In this document: positions 19,114 through 28,222 of the stretch, in pieces
How positions within the stretch are numbered: the first letter of the stretch is position 1
Layout of the letters: each line of letters begins with the position of its first letter
NCBI RefSeq assembly: GCF_013019105.1
Contig: NZ_BLTE01000002.1
Location: forward strand, 1 to 64,000
Reading direction: 5' to 3'
DNA length: 64,000 nt
Source: Fundidesulfovibrio magnetotacticus
Lineage (GTDB): Bacteria > Desulfobacterota > Desulfovibrionia > Desulfovibrionales > Desulfovibrionaceae
Made by a program: the position numbers and the translations under genes
The notes under the pieces: model-generated
Database searches by the model: none
Told to the model about the DNA's origin: nothing
Seen by the model: the letters and a program-made list of their open reading frames with translations, nothing else

Positions 19114-19175
19114 TGGCAAAAACGCTGATTGGCCCATAGCTACCCCCTCCTGTAGGAGGGCAGGGCCGGGGAGAA
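19114..19175. promoter_or_regulatory. Recurring GC-rich cis-element, copy A3
   Basis: Contains GGCAAAAACG, TTGGCCCATAG and CCCCCTCCTG followed by AGGAGGGCAGG. It matches copy B3 closely (CAAAAACGC, CCCCATACCTG, CCCCCTCCTG). Unlike the other copies it has no minus-strand gene just downstream. It lies in 18973-19439, which holds no gene. Confidence 0.4.
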
Positions 19176-19334
19176 CCAATCCCGCAGTCCCAAGGAAGAG
19201 GTGTCCGGGGGGCTAGGAGTGAGGCCCACTATGAGGGCACGACCACCCGGTGCGGTCTGAAGGAAATTCTAGCAGGAGTGATTCAAGCGCACGCAGCCAG
19301 GAAACCCGTTCCGGCTCTAACGCGCTGGGATTTT

Positions 19335-19374
19335 GATGTCACCCAGGGGGTGGGTGACATCATGGGTGACATCA
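19335..19374. promoter_or_regulatory. Putative integrase arm-type sites, right end of element A
   Basis: GATGTCACCC (19335-19344), GGGTGACATCA (19352-19362) and GGGTGACATCA again (19364-19374): one inverted and two direct copies of the word found inside att1. They lie 65-105 bp from the att2 core. Function inferred from position and repetition. Confidence 0.55.
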
Positions 19375-19386
19375 CTTGAATTTGGA

Positions 19387-19423
19387 AAAGAAGAAGGCCG
19401 GCTAGGGTTACCTAACCGGCCTT
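19387..19423 (-). terminator. Terminator linked to the att2 tRNA fragment
   Basis: Stem AAGGCCGG..TAGG / CCTA..CCGGCCTT (19393-19423), followed on the minus strand by CTTCTTTTCC. It is placed 16 bp past the tRNA 3' end copy at 19440, so when element A is next to the intact tRNA it would end tRNA transcription. The tRNA now has a different terminator (47145-47185). Confidence 0.7.
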
Positions 19424-19439
19424 GTTCATTGGGAAATCT

Positions 19440-19484
19440 TGGTGGAGCTGGACGGAATCGAACCGACGACCTCTTGAATGCCAT
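19440..19484. repeat. Internal attachment site (att2), junction of elements A and B
   Basis: 45 bp identical to the 3' part of tRNA-Ala (47194-47238) and to 21-65. The left flank differs from that of the other two copies, and the right flank is the start of element B. Confidence 0.9.
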
Positions 19485-19517
19485 GCCAGCAGCATGCTGA
19501 AATTATTAGACTTTAAC

Positions 19518-19661
19518 TAGCCAGCCAACGATTGCCAACGTATCATTTTGGCGTCTGCCAACAGTTTTGTGGCTTTCAGTGGCGCTCCTGCCAACGTGCC
19601 GCCAACAGGGATTTGGTGGCAGTGGTTGCGTAGTTGCTAAGCCAGTGGTTAGACAGCCAAC
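19518..19661. promoter_or_regulatory. Putative integrase arm-type sites, left end of element B
   Basis: The word GCCAAC occurs repeatedly (GCCAACGATTGCCAACG, TGCCAACAG, TGCCAACG, GCCGCCAACAGGGATTTGG, GCCAACGG) between the att2 core and the first gene. A near copy of the longest one, GCCGCCAACAGGATTTG, is at the other end of element B (47108-47131). The motif differs from that of element A. Confidence 0.55.
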
Positions 19662-19702
19662 GGGGCAGTGGCACGTCCAGATTCACAGGTTCCTGTGAGT
19701 CT
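19656..19702. repeat. 47-bp direct repeat, copy 1
   Basis: About 40 of 47 positions match 22953-22999, including CAGATTCACAGG and a CTGTGA. The two copies flank the outer-membrane barrel and alkylsulfatase genes in direct orientation. It overlaps the end of the GCCAAC array. Details are given under findings. Confidence 0.7.
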
Positions 19703-19707
19703 TAAAG

Positions 19708-20517
19708 CTAAAAATTAAATGCAACTCCAATAATTGGACCGTGCAAGGCACCACTGAACTTCAATTCGTCTTTGCGTCCCCCTCCATCACGATTAATTCC
19801 AACCGCACGATATCCAGCATATAGAGTGCCATGCTCCCAGAAAGTATACCCCACCAAACCCGTTGCATCCCAGGTGAAATCTGAACCAATCCCAAATCCG
19901 CCAATTCCTCCGCGGAGATTTATGGACCAGTCATCATTAAACTTCCAAGCTACTCGGGCTCCAACGATGGGATCTACCCAACTCGTTTCTTTTGAGATAG
20001 ATGGAGAAAATCTTCTGAAATCAACGTCGAAGTCAGCCTTAACATTCCAGACTCTTATGCCTGCTAATCCGTCGAAGGTGATTGATCCAGCTTTTCCTAT
20101 CCCCCATGTTCCGAATCTATAGAAAGGCACGATATCAGCCAGGAACAAGGTAGACTTTCCAGAAAGTGACGCCGACTTTGCAGAAACATTGGTCCCCAGA
20201 GATGCAAAGTTTATGTCGGACAGCAAGCCGAGTCTGTCCCTGTAAATTGCTTCAACATGGCCCATCAGGGCTACATTCATACCAGTACCGAATGTGCCTC
20301 CGCTTCCAATCATGTCGATAAAACTTGCATTTATTACTGAAGAATTTCCCTTTGTCCCAATAGTCGCCGTTACGCTTGTCAACCAAGCATATGGGGCAAC
20401 TGTAAACTTCAAATCCTCAGACAGCTTGTAATCTGCAGCAATTGCCATCGAAGCAATGTTCATCATAACAACTAGCGATAAAATAATACTGAGTGCGGCT
20501 GGTGCTATTTTCTTCAA
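19708..20517 (-). CDS. Outer-membrane beta-barrel protein
   Basis: About 269 residues. Signal peptide (KKIAPAALSIILSLVVMM ... MAIAAD), then alternating amphipathic strands and a C-terminal Phe (IIGVAFNF), typical of small outer-membrane barrels. I start at the TTG at 20517, because GAGGG lies five bases upstream and it gives a clean signal peptide; a TTG at 20547 is less likely. It lies downstream of the alkylsulfatase gene on the same strand, with a hairpin between. It might admit alkyl sulfates to the periplasm; that is inference. A and T are more frequent here than in the host core. Confidence 0.7.
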   Translation of the reverse strand: MKKIAPAALSIILSLVVMMNIASMAIAADYKLSEDLKFTVAPYAWLTSVTATIGTKGNSSVINASFIDMIGSGGTFGTGMNVALMGHVEAIYRDRLGLLSDINFASLGTNVSAKSASLSGKSTLFLADIVPFYRFGTWGIGKAGSITFDGLAGIRVWNVKADFDVDFRRFSPSISKETSWVDPIVGARVAWKFNDDWSINLRGGIGGFGIGSDFTWDATGLVGYTFWEHGTLYAGYRAVGINRDGGGRKDELKFSGALHGPIIGVAFNF

Positions 20518-20590
20518 AATGCCCTCGGAAGAAAGAACTTGAAGCAATGAACGTATTTTCCATGAATCTGCTAATGGACACTGCTCTTCA

Positions 20591-20619
20591 GGGAGAGGCA
20601 GAGTTCACCTGCCCCTCCC
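20591..20619 (-). terminator. Hairpin between alkylsulfatase and barrel genes
   Basis: Stem GGGAGaGGCAG/CTGCCcCTCCC (20591-20601 with 20609-20619). No T-run follows, so it may be a weak or processing hairpin. Confidence 0.45.
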
Positions 20620-20640
20620 GTGAGCATCAACTATATTCTG

Positions 20641-22749
20641 TTACATCCCGGCAGAACTCCCCGGCTCTTGCTGCTGGAAAGGACTCATCGCGGGTGGCGA
20701 CGTCGGCTGGGCAGCCTTTGTTCCGGGCATCATTTCAAAGTCGGGTGTGAACTGGACCAGGACTCCCTTGAGTTGGTCGTAAGGCTTTCTGTCACCATCC
20801 AACTTAGCCTTGCCCGTGGCAATCTGGTCGTCCAAGGTTACCGTGCCCATCATCACAGGTTCAAGATCGGAACGGTTGATGGTGATAGTGAGGTCAGGTT
20901 TCTTGGCTTGAACGCCCTTGATGTTGGTGAGCACGCAATTGCTCATCTCCACCACGAACTTTTCACAGTTGTCAGGCGTGACGATGTTGACAACAAACTT
21001 CATGCCTTCGGCTTTCTTGCTGTCGAGGCGGATGCCGAGGAAGTCGAGCCAGAGGTCAGTGGACATCGCCCGAATAGTATCCGGCCCCGAACTTTTCGGG
21101 GAAGCACCTCCGGGAATGCCTGAACGAAGTTCGTACGCTGCTGCAAGGAAGCTGTTGCGCACGCTCGGGCTTTCCTTCTGGTAGCCGATCTGTTCAAACA
21201 CATCCGCAAGCAGGTCCTTAGCGGCTTGGTTGGTCGGTTCAGCGTATACAAGCTTGTTCAAAATCTCCATGGCTTCACGGTACTTGCCCTGGTCGTGCAA
21301 CTCCTTGCCCTTGGCCATGATCTTCGCTGCCCCGCCCATCATCTCCACATACAAGGGGGCGGAATCGCGGGGTGAGAGCGGGATTAACGTGGCGGGGTTG
21401 GCGTCCCAATAGCCGAGATACCGGTTGATCACCGCCCGGCTGTTATGCTCCTCTGATCCATGGTAACTGTGCGCTGCCCATTGCTGCTGCAAGCTCTTGG
21501 GCGGCTGATAGACGTTGTGGATCTCATTGATTGTGACGCCTTTGTTGGCCTGATGGAGCACTTCGTTGTTCAGGTTGCCGTATATGTCACGCTGTGTCCG
21601 CATTACTTCTTGTATCCGGTCATTCCCGAAACGAGGCCAGCTATGAGAAGCAAACATCACTTCGGCTTCGTTTCCATACAGATACAAAGCTTCGTTGACT
21701 TTTTTTGACCACTCCAGGGCATCTCGAACCAAAGCTCCGCGAAGCGTATATATGTTGTGTACTGTGCCGCATATATTTTCAGCCGCCCAGAACGCCTTAA
21801 ACTGCGGAAAGTACGTGTTCATCTCTGCAGGAGCTTCAGTGCCTGGGGTATTCTGGAACACCATCCTCACCCCGTCGACAGTCAGCTCTTCAATATCTTT
21901 CGTAATGATCCGGGTGGGGGGGATCAATCCCAAATTCCCTGCGGCTGTATTTTTGCCGATTGATTGGTCTACATGACCGAATGGGCTACGAGGCAGTAAA
22001 ACTCCGTACTGAAAGAACAGGCGGCGGTTCATTGCATTGCCTGCGTAAACATTCTCCGCCACCGCATATTTCATGAAACCAAGCGGAGCAATAATTTGTG
22101 CCTTGCCGCTTTTGACGTTAGCTTCATCCACAACGCCACGGACACCGCCGTAATGGTCAGCGTGTGAATGTGAGTAAACAACAGCTACCACTGGAAGCTT
22201 GCCGACTTTCTCGTTGATAAAATCAAGTGCGGCCTTAGCGGTCTCCTTGGCAGTCAGAGGGTCGAACACGATCCAACCCGTGTCGCCCTTGATGAAACTG
22301 ATATTTGCCAAGTCGAAGCCACGGACTTGGTATATTTTACCAGGAACTACTTCATAAAGACCATATGCCATGTTCAAGATGGCTTGACGCTGCAAGGAAG
22401 GGTGAACGCTGTCGAAGTCCTTTCCCTGAAGAAGAAATTCATAGCTCCCCATGTCCCAGGCGACGTTCCCTGCTTCAGCCATGATTTTCTTGTACGATGG
22501 AGCAGCGATGAACCCTTTTTGTGCTTCCTCAAAGTCGCGTTTATCCTCGAAAGGAAGAGTCTTTCGTAAGCCGTTTTGGAGTTCGACAGTGAAAGACGAA
22601 GGCATCTTGCCTTTTGGGTGAAAATGTTTGCCTTCCATTGCGCCAGGATCAGCCAGGACCCCACCACCACTTGCCGCTAGCGCTACGCCGCTAGCCCAGG
22701 GGAGAAGTGCCAGCGCCATACCGAGAAAGAACACATTTAATGATTTCAT
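20641..22749 (-). CDS. Secreted alkylsulfatase (SdsA1/BDS1-like)
   Basis: About 702 residues. Signal peptide (MKSLNVFFLGMALALLPWAS), then a metallo-beta-lactamase domain with the metal motif HSHADHYGG (typical THxHxDH), a helical dimerisation region (about 420-560), and a C-terminal SCP2-like lipid-binding domain (TITINRSDLEPVMMG). The family hydrolyses primary or secondary alkyl sulfates such as SDS in the periplasm, releasing sulfate and an alcohol. I start at the ATG at 22749 for the better signal peptide; 22764 is possible. Released sulfate could serve as electron acceptor in a sulfate reducer, which is inference. Confidence 0.88.
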   Translation of the reverse strand: MKSLNVFFLGMALALLPWASGVALAASGGGVLADPGAMEGKHFHPKGKMPSSFTVELQNGLRKTLPFEDKRDFEEAQKGFIAAPSYKKIMAEAGNVAWDMGSYEFLLQGKDFDSVHPSLQRQAILNMAYGLYEVVPGKIYQVRGFDLANISFIKGDTGWIVFDPLTAKETAKAALDFINEKVGKLPVVAVVYSHSHADHYGGVRGVVDEANVKSGKAQIIAPLGFMKYAVAENVYAGNAMNRRLFFQYGVLLPRSPFGHVDQSIGKNTAAGNLGLIPPTRIITKDIEELTVDGVRMVFQNTPGTEAPAEMNTYFPQFKAFWAAENICGTVHNIYTLRGALVRDALEWSKKVNEALYLYGNEAEVMFASHSWPRFGNDRIQEVMRTQRDIYGNLNNEVLHQANKGVTINEIHNVYQPPKSLQQQWAAHSYHGSEEHNSRAVINRYLGYWDANPATLIPLSPRDSAPLYVEMMGGAAKIMAKGKELHDQGKYREAMEILNKLVYAEPTNQAAKDLLADVFEQIGYQKESPSVRNSFLAAAYELRSGIPGGASPKSSGPDTIRAMSTDLWLDFLGIRLDSKKAEGMKFVVNIVTPDNCEKFVVEMSNCVLTNIKGVQAKKPDLTITINRSDLEPVMMGTVTLDDQIATGKAKLDGDRKPYDQLKGVLVQFTPDFEMMPGTKAAQPTSPPAMSPFQQQEPGSSAGM

Positions 22750-22952
22750 AGAATTATCCGCCATCTCCGTGGGTTGACGTTTGCAGCATCAGAGATACAA
22801 TTGCAGCAAAACTGAAGCCGACAGTGGCAATCAGGGGGATCGATACGAACACCTCTGAAAGCCATCTTGGTTTTGTCTCATTTGTGGAAACACATGGCAA
22901 GGCTGCCCATCCTTGCCTAGGAACACGCAACAAATGGGGTTACCACAAGGCA

Positions 22953-22999
22953 GTCAACGCGGCAGTGTCACGTTCAGATTCACAGGCTTCTGTGATTCT
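22953..22999. repeat. 47-bp direct repeat, copy 2
   Basis: Matches 19656-19702 at about 40 of 47 positions. It lies upstream of the small 23031 gene and marks the far side of the barrel/alkylsulfatase pair. No att-like tRNA sequence is present. Confidence 0.65.
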
Positions 23000-23030
23000 C
23001 AACCCCAGCAACCTTCACCTGCGCATAATG

Positions 23031-23264
23031 ATGACACTTTCCGAGAAAACCCACACCGACAAGCCTTGGGCCATCCTCGGCATCAGTCGGCGTCAGTACG
23101 ACTCCGCCAAGCCTTGGAAGAAAGCCAAGATGAGCAAGGAGGAATTCGCCAAGCTTATCTGCTTGGTCCCACCTGAAGCTATCAAGCGACTGAGGGACAA
23201 CGCCGACGCGGAAGTGCTCCTCGAAGCTGCCTTTGGGAAAGGGTTCTCCGCTGAGGGCGAGTAG
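23031..23264 (+). CDS. Small hypothetical DNA-binding-like protein
   Basis: About 77 residues. The helical sequence KPWAILGISRRQYDSAKPWKK resembles a short HTH as in phage-type regulators, followed by KMSKEEFAKLICLVPPEA. The frame is open from 22824, but only the part after the paired ATGs (23028/23031) looks like protein. The ribosome site is poor. I do not recognise the family. Confidence 0.4.
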   Translation: MTLSEKTHTDKPWAILGISRRQYDSAKPWKKAKMSKEEFAKLICLVPPEAIKRLRDNADAEVLLEAAFGKGFSAEGE

Positions 23265-23409
23265 CACCAGGGCTTCCTTTTTTACAGATGCAGGTTCCTG
23301 CGCATGCTCTAGGACCTGTGATGCCACTGTACAAACAATCGTAGTTTACTTCCCGCATGCAAAACAAGATGTTTGATAATTTGCCTCGATATGTTTAAGG
23401 CAAATCAAT

Positions 23410-25002
23410 TCATTTTATCGTGCTAATTGCACTAACCTTGTTCCTTCCGGTGCGTTTAGACTCATAAAGGGCTGAATCAGCCCGAGCCATAATTGATTCA
23501 AGTGAATCATCAGCTTCGATTTCGGCAACGCCGAAGCTCATGGTCACTTTCAGATTGGATGCAAAAGAATGTTCAGCCATAGCTAAACGTATTTTTTCAG
23601 CAAGAGAAACAGCAGCTTGTAAATCGCTTGATGTGGCCAAAACAACAAACTCTTCCCCACCCCACCTCACCAAGACATCTGTCGCCCTAACTATTTTAGA
23701 CATCAACGATGTCACTTCAATTAAAACACTATCCCCCACATTGTGTCCGCAATTGTCATTAACTTTTTTAAAATGATCGATGTCCACCATTATCACGCTA
23801 AAAGTCGTTTTATATCGAGAAAAACGTTGAAACTCTGACTCAAAAATATCTAAAAACTTGGTTCTATTGTAAATTCCAGTGAGCCTATCCGTTGAAGCCA
23901 TCTTTTCTTTTTCTTCAAGCAACTCACTTGTAAACTTCAACAAAGAGTTGAGAGAATTTGATATATTAGAAATTTCGTCATTACCAGGGTCTGTGATTTC
24001 AACCCCGTAATCATTATTCTTCAATATTAGCTTCATTTTGGCATCTATATTTTCAACGCGCGACGAAAATGATCTCATCAAATTTGCAACATAAAACCAT
24101 GAAGCAACGACAACAACACCCGTGACACACAACACTATCAGGCTATATACTTTAGTCTTCTTTATTTCATTTTCTAAAAATGCCCCATAAACGCCTGACA
24201 ATTCTTTTTCCACATCATAAAACACGTCCATTGCACCCGTGGACAAATCAAACCAACCATCGTAGTCAAATCCTTGTTGCTTTTCCCCCAAAAACAGGAG
24301 GATAGCCTCATCTGTTTTTTTGACCTTTTCACTTTCGACTATCATACTTGCGTATAGTGGTTGTTTGCTCTTGAGGCTTTTCAAAAACTCCATTTTCGAG
24401 ACCTTATAAAATCCAAACTTTTCTTTCACATAAAAAAAACCAACATCATCCACATGATGATTGCTAGCTAAAACTGAAATGTATGCTCGTATTTTTCCGA
24501 GATGTTCTCGTGCCATCAACAAATTAGTTAACGACAAAAATAGATGGTCATGTTGAATATGCTCGAAAGACCGATCCGAGCCAAAAGCGCTTATTATTTC
24601 GTATATACAATCCGAATACTGTAAAAAAATATTCTCGGGCGAAATTGCTTTTGAATCGACCAAATTGTGCAAGCCCGCGTAAGTTGCTCGTAAATTTTGA
24701 GAAAATTGAGTACCATGAAATTCAACAATCGCACTATAAGTCTTAGCACGCCAAGCTTTAAGTTCATCAATATTGCTACGAGTAGGACGGAAAAGGCTTT
24801 TCACGGTAAGACCACGCTCTTTCTGCAGCATGTGAATAACCGTTGATGACAACCTAAAAACATTGTACTCTTTGAGCAATTCTTGCTTTTCTGTGTAACT
24901 ATTCCAACTGTAAATCGTTGCGATAAAGGCAATAGTGGCTAGTAGCAACACCATACACACATAAAGTAAATAAAACTTTGCGCGTACTGTGGTAAATAAC
25001 AT
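23410..25002 (-). CDS. NIT-domain diguanylate cyclase
   Basis: About 530 residues. TM1 (about 8-32), a periplasmic helical NIT-like (nitrate/nitrite-sensing) domain with VIHMLQKERGLTVKSL and paired helices, TM2 (about 285-305), a HAMP-like linker, and a GGDEF domain with active site RWGGEEFVVL, which makes c-di-GMP. No EAL domain. Start at the ATG at 25002, with GAGG eight bases upstream. The gene is AT-rich compared with its neighbours, suggesting separate acquisition. It lies near hcp and the NO reductase, so a nitrate/nitrite input would fit; this is inferred. Confidence 0.85.
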   Translation of the reverse strand: MLFTTVRAKFYLLYVCMVLLLATIAFIATIYSWNSYTEKQELLKEYNVFRLSSTVIHMLQKERGLTVKSLFRPTRSNIDELKAWRAKTYSAIVEFHGTQFSQNLRATYAGLHNLVDSKAISPENIFLQYSDCIYEIISAFGSDRSFEHIQHDHLFLSLTNLLMAREHLGKIRAYISVLASNHHVDDVGFFYVKEKFGFYKVSKMEFLKSLKSKQPLYASMIVESEKVKKTDEAILLFLGEKQQGFDYDGWFDLSTGAMDVFYDVEKELSGVYGAFLENEIKKTKVYSLIVLCVTGVVVVASWFYVANLMRSFSSRVENIDAKMKLILKNNDYGVEITDPGNDEISNISNSLNSLLKFTSELLEEKEKMASTDRLTGIYNRTKFLDIFESEFQRFSRYKTTFSVIMVDIDHFKKVNDNCGHNVGDSVLIEVTSLMSKIVRATDVLVRWGGEEFVVLATSSDLQAAVSLAEKIRLAMAEHSFASNLKVTMSFGVAEIEADDSLESIMARADSALYESKRTGRNKVSAISTIK

Positions 25003-25192
25003 TGCATTCACCTCACAACACAATAAATTACTAGCGCGACTTGAACTGCCTGATCAATAAATCATTTCAAAACATACCATACGCGCCCCAGGAAGGCTAC
25101 AGACACCGATTGTAGCCAGGCCAGGGCTTCTTTGACGGATGCTTTCCAACCAAGCCAGAGACAATTTTACGATAACACTCTGTTATTTCGTT

Positions 25193-25909
25193 TTATTCTT
25201 GCGTACCATCCATCTCCGTCAGCATCCCATCGCGAAGGTAAAATATCTGATCAAACCGGTCGAAAATTTTTTCATCATGGGTGACTACCAATACCGCAGC
25301 TCCCTGCTCAGCTGCTACCTTGCGCAGCAGGTCCATCACGACGCCAGCACGTTCAGAATCCAAAGCGGCAGTGGGTTCATCAGCCAGGATGATATGAGGA
25401 CGGTTAGCCAATGCACGAGCAATGGCCACACGCTGCGCTTCACCTCCGGAAAGCCTTGACGGCATTGTTTCGCAGCGATGTTCTACCTGGAGGTAGCTGA
25501 GCAACTCAAGAGCACGCTGGCGGGCTAACATAGCACTTGTATTAGCGATTTCCAAAACTACGGCAACATTTTCAATGGCATTCAGAAAAGGAAGCAGGTT
25601 GTGAAACTGGAAAATGAACCCGATTCGGTCCAAACGCAGGCGACGTAAATCACCCTGTAGCCATTTGCCATCATAGACAACTTGCCCGTCGAGTTCCATG
25701 CGCCCACTGCTTGGCTCCAGGATGCAACCAATGATGTTGAGCAGGGTACTTTTTCCGGAACCGCTCGGACCAAGCAGTCCCACCACCTGCCCAGCATACA
25801 CCTGCAGCGTGACCTGCTTCAGTGCATCGACTCGCGCGTCTCCCTGTCCGAAGGATTTGCTAAGATTGCTGATGGTTACCAAAGGTGTCCCTAGGGTGGA
25901 CATATTCAT
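25193..25909 (-). CDS. ABC exporter ATPase (DevA/LolD-like)
   Basis: 238 residues. Walker A GLLGPSGSGKST, signature LSGGEAQRVAIARAL, Walker [13 protein letters not shown] and switch HDEK are all present. It belongs to the MacB/LolD/DevA group that powers transport of substrates from the periplasm or inner membrane. It lies four bases after the permease gene and ends the TetR-adaptor-permease-ATPase operon. A 102-bp stretch around the signature and Walker B is duplicated in decayed form at 28919-29020. Confidence 0.92.
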   Translation of the reverse strand: MNMSTLGTPLVTISNLSKSFGQGDARVDALKQVTLQVYAGQVVGLLGPSGSGKSTLLNIIGCILEPSSGRMELDGQVVYDGKWLQGDLRRLRLDRIGFIFQFHNLLPFLNAIENVAVVLEIANTSAMLARQRALELLSYLQVEHRCETMPSRLSGGEAQRVAIARALANRPHIILADEPTAALDSERAGVVMDLLRKVAAEQGAAVLVVTHDEKIFDRFDQIFYLRDGMLTEMDGTQE

Positions 25910-25912
25910 GCC

Positions 25913-27046
25913 CTATCCTCCCAAAGCCACTGAAGGTTCGATCTTGAGTGCAAGGCGCACCCCCATCCCACTGGCAAGCACGCACAAGAAGAGCACCACA
26001 ATGGCCAAAGCTAATCCGTCCTGCGGCAAAAGAATCACTCGTCGAGGAAAGAAATCACTGGTCAAGTTGATGAGTAGTGCTCCCAGTGAGAAGCCGATTA
26101 CGGCCATGGCGACGGCTTCCTGAATGATGAGTCCGACAATGGTTCTGTCCGGCGCACCTATGAGTTTGAGCGTGGCGATCTCCCGTACTTTATCCATTGT
26201 CATAGTGTAGAGGATGAGCGAGATAATCACCGCCGAAACGACAAGCAATATTACGGTGAAGAGTCCGATTTGGCGTCGGGATTTGTCCACCACCGACTTG
26301 GTCAGAATTTCCTCTTGAGCCGACTGGCTCAATCCGGTGAGGTGTTTCCAACGTCCGACTGCCTCGACCACCCGATCCGGGGTCGTTCCTGGCGCGACTT
26401 TGGCCACCACGGCGTTAACGATATCCGAGCCGACCGGTGAAGTGCCGCGTTCGGCCTCCCGTCGGGCCACCGGGGGTTCCAATTCAAATTGCAAACGCTG
26501 CGCGTCTCGCAACGTAATATAGGCTACAGGATCGCCGCCTGAAGAAACTTGATTTCGGGTCAAGCCTACTACAGTAAAAATATTGCGTCCAAGACGCACC
26601 TGTTCACCCGACATAAGTCCGCTTTTCGAGTCGACCAACATTTCATAGTGGCTACGGGTCATGTGGCGCCCAGCAAATATTTTTACAGGTCCTCCTGGCC
26701 TCCCTGGTTCATATCCAACCACGTAAAGCCGTATTTTTTTTCCATTATGCATAGCCTCCACTGATTGATACGTCATGGATCCCGTTGACACCACCTGCGA
26801 CAGGCTGGCGATTACTTCGCGGGTGTCGCCAGGTATTCGCGATGACTCCGCGAAAGGACCCCTCTTCCCTGCCTCCACGACCCAAAGATCGGCTCCTGGC
26901 GCTCTGGACAAGGACAAGGCTTCTTCAACCAACCCTCGGTAGATGCCGATCATAGACAACACGAGGCCCAACAGCAGGCTGAGTCCCAGACACGTCAGTA
27001 CGAAGCGGCCGAGGTTGTGCCGGATATCGCGCACCGCCAGATTCAT
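25913..27046 (-). CDS. ABC exporter permease (DevC/MacB-like)
   Basis: 377 residues. One N-terminal TM (about 12-32), a large periplasmic MacB-PCD-like domain (about 40-240), then three TMs with the FtsX-type C-terminal pattern (ILLVVSAVIISLILYTMTMD, then VREIATLKLIGAPDRTIVGL). The KLIGA coupling segment is typical. It overlaps the adaptor gene by four bases. With the ATPase and HlyD-like adaptor it forms a DevBCA-type exporter of unknown substrate. Confidence 0.9.
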   Translation of the reverse strand: MNLAVRDIRHNLGRFVLTCLGLSLLLGLVLSMIGIYRGLVEEALSLSRAPGADLWVVEAGKRGPFAESSRIPGDTREVIASLSQVVSTGSMTYQSVEAMHNGKKIRLYVVGYEPGRPGGPVKIFAGRHMTRSHYEMLVDSKSGLMSGEQVRLGRNIFTVVGLTRNQVSSGGDPVAYITLRDAQRLQFELEPPVARREAERGTSPVGSDIVNAVVAKVAPGTTPDRVVEAVGRWKHLTGLSQSAQEEILTKSVVDKSRRQIGLFTVILLVVSAVIISLILYTMTMDKVREIATLKLIGAPDRTIVGLIIQEAVAMAVIGFSLGALLINLTSDFFPRRVILLPQDGLALAIVVLFLCVLASGMGVRLALKIEPSVALGG

Positions 27047-28203
27047 GGGGTGCCTCCGGATTGTACCGTGGCCTTCCGTCCTTGGCGCAGGCCGGACGGC
27101 AAGGCTGCCAGAACCTGGGCTCCCTCAGGCATCCCTTGGATCACCGGAAGACGCCCATCCAACGTGCTTTGCCCGAAAATCACCCGGCGCTTATTGAGTT
27201 GCCCTTGTTCCACAGTCCATATCTGGCCACTACTACCATCTCGCTCAAAAACGAGTGTTTCTGATACCAGCACTACGTTATCCAACAAGCCGCTATTGAT
27301 CACCACCTCTGCTTGTTCGCCGAGATGGAAATCGCGGGGGCAATCTCCCCAGGTTACGTAAATACGTCGTTCCTCGCCGACCCTATCACTTTCCAGGTCA
27401 ATACGCGCAACTTTACTGGGAAATCGTTTTCCAGGAAGGGAGCGTAGTCGCACCTCAACCAGCTGCCCAACTTCTATATAGCCAGCCTTGGCCTCGTCCA
27501 CAAAAGCCCGGACCCATACTGTGCAGGGATCCACCAATGTGAAGACCGGCTCTCCTGCCTGCATGATTGTACCAATCTCCTTGTGGCGACCAATAATCAC
27601 GGCATCGTATGGAGCCACCAGAAAATGTTGGGACAAGACTTCCCGGGACAAGCCGAGCTGAGCTTCAGCATCCTTTACAGAAGCTGCCGCCGCAGCCATC
27701 TCTGCCTCTGACAGAAGCACTTCTGCCTCTGCTGCTTGCGCTGCGGCCAATGAAACTTCGGCCTCTTCTCCAGCAAGAACATATTTATTTTTAAGCTCTT
27801 GGCGACGATGGCTTTGCTGCTGCTTCAGGGCAAGGTTGGTGCGGGACTTCTTTAGACTTGCCTTTGCCAGATTGAGGTTAGCCTGAGCCTTGTCCAAGTT
27901 GGCCAAGGCCTTGGCTACTTGATTTTCTTGCTCGCCGCTGTCCAGTAACGCCAGAAGCTGCCCCGCCCTTACCTCGTCGGCATGGTCAACCTTCAATTCA
28001 CGAAGCAATCCATTTACCTTGAAGCCTACCTTGGAAAGTACTCTCGCTTCCACAGTGCCCAGGCCGAATACCTGGAGCGCCTCCTGTGCGGCCGGTTCAA
28101 CGACTCGGACTGAAATTGGGCGAAAGTAAAGGTGAATCAGCACGAAGACAATGACCATACCCCCAACGCCTGCGAATAAAACTCTTTTTCTATTTCTGGA
28201 CAT
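27043..28203 (-). CDS. HlyD/DevB-like membrane fusion protein
   Basis: 386 residues. N-terminal membrane anchor (about 7-26), lipoyl half-motifs (VGFKVNGLLRELKVDHADEV and FLVAPYDAVIIGRHKEIGT) enclosing a long coiled-coil hairpin (about 80-180, Ala-rich), then the beta-barrel domain. It links the inner-membrane ABC permease to the outer membrane or periplasm. First transport gene after the TetR gene, 19 bp downstream, with GGGGA upstream of the start. No outer-membrane TolC-type gene is close by. Confidence 0.88.
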   Translation of the reverse strand: MSRNRKRVLFAGVGGMVIVFVLIHLYFRPISVRVVEPAAQEALQVFGLGTVEARVLSKVGFKVNGLLRELKVDHADEVRAGQLLALLDSGEQENQVAKALANLDKAQANLNLAKASLKKSRTNLALKQQQSHRRQELKNKYVLAGEEAEVSLAAAQAAEAEVLLSEAEMAAAAASVKDAEAQLGLSREVLSQHFLVAPYDAVIIGRHKEIGTIMQAGEPVFTLVDPCTVWVRAFVDEAKAGYIEVGQLVEVRLRSLPGKRFPSKVARIDLESDRVGEERRIYVTWGDCPRDFHLGEQAEVVINSGLLDNVVLVSETLVFERDGSSGQIWTVEQGQLNKRRVIFGQSTLDGRLPVIQGMPEGAQVLAALPSGLRQGRKATVQSGGTP

Positions 28204-28222
28204 GGACGATTCCCCTTGACCG

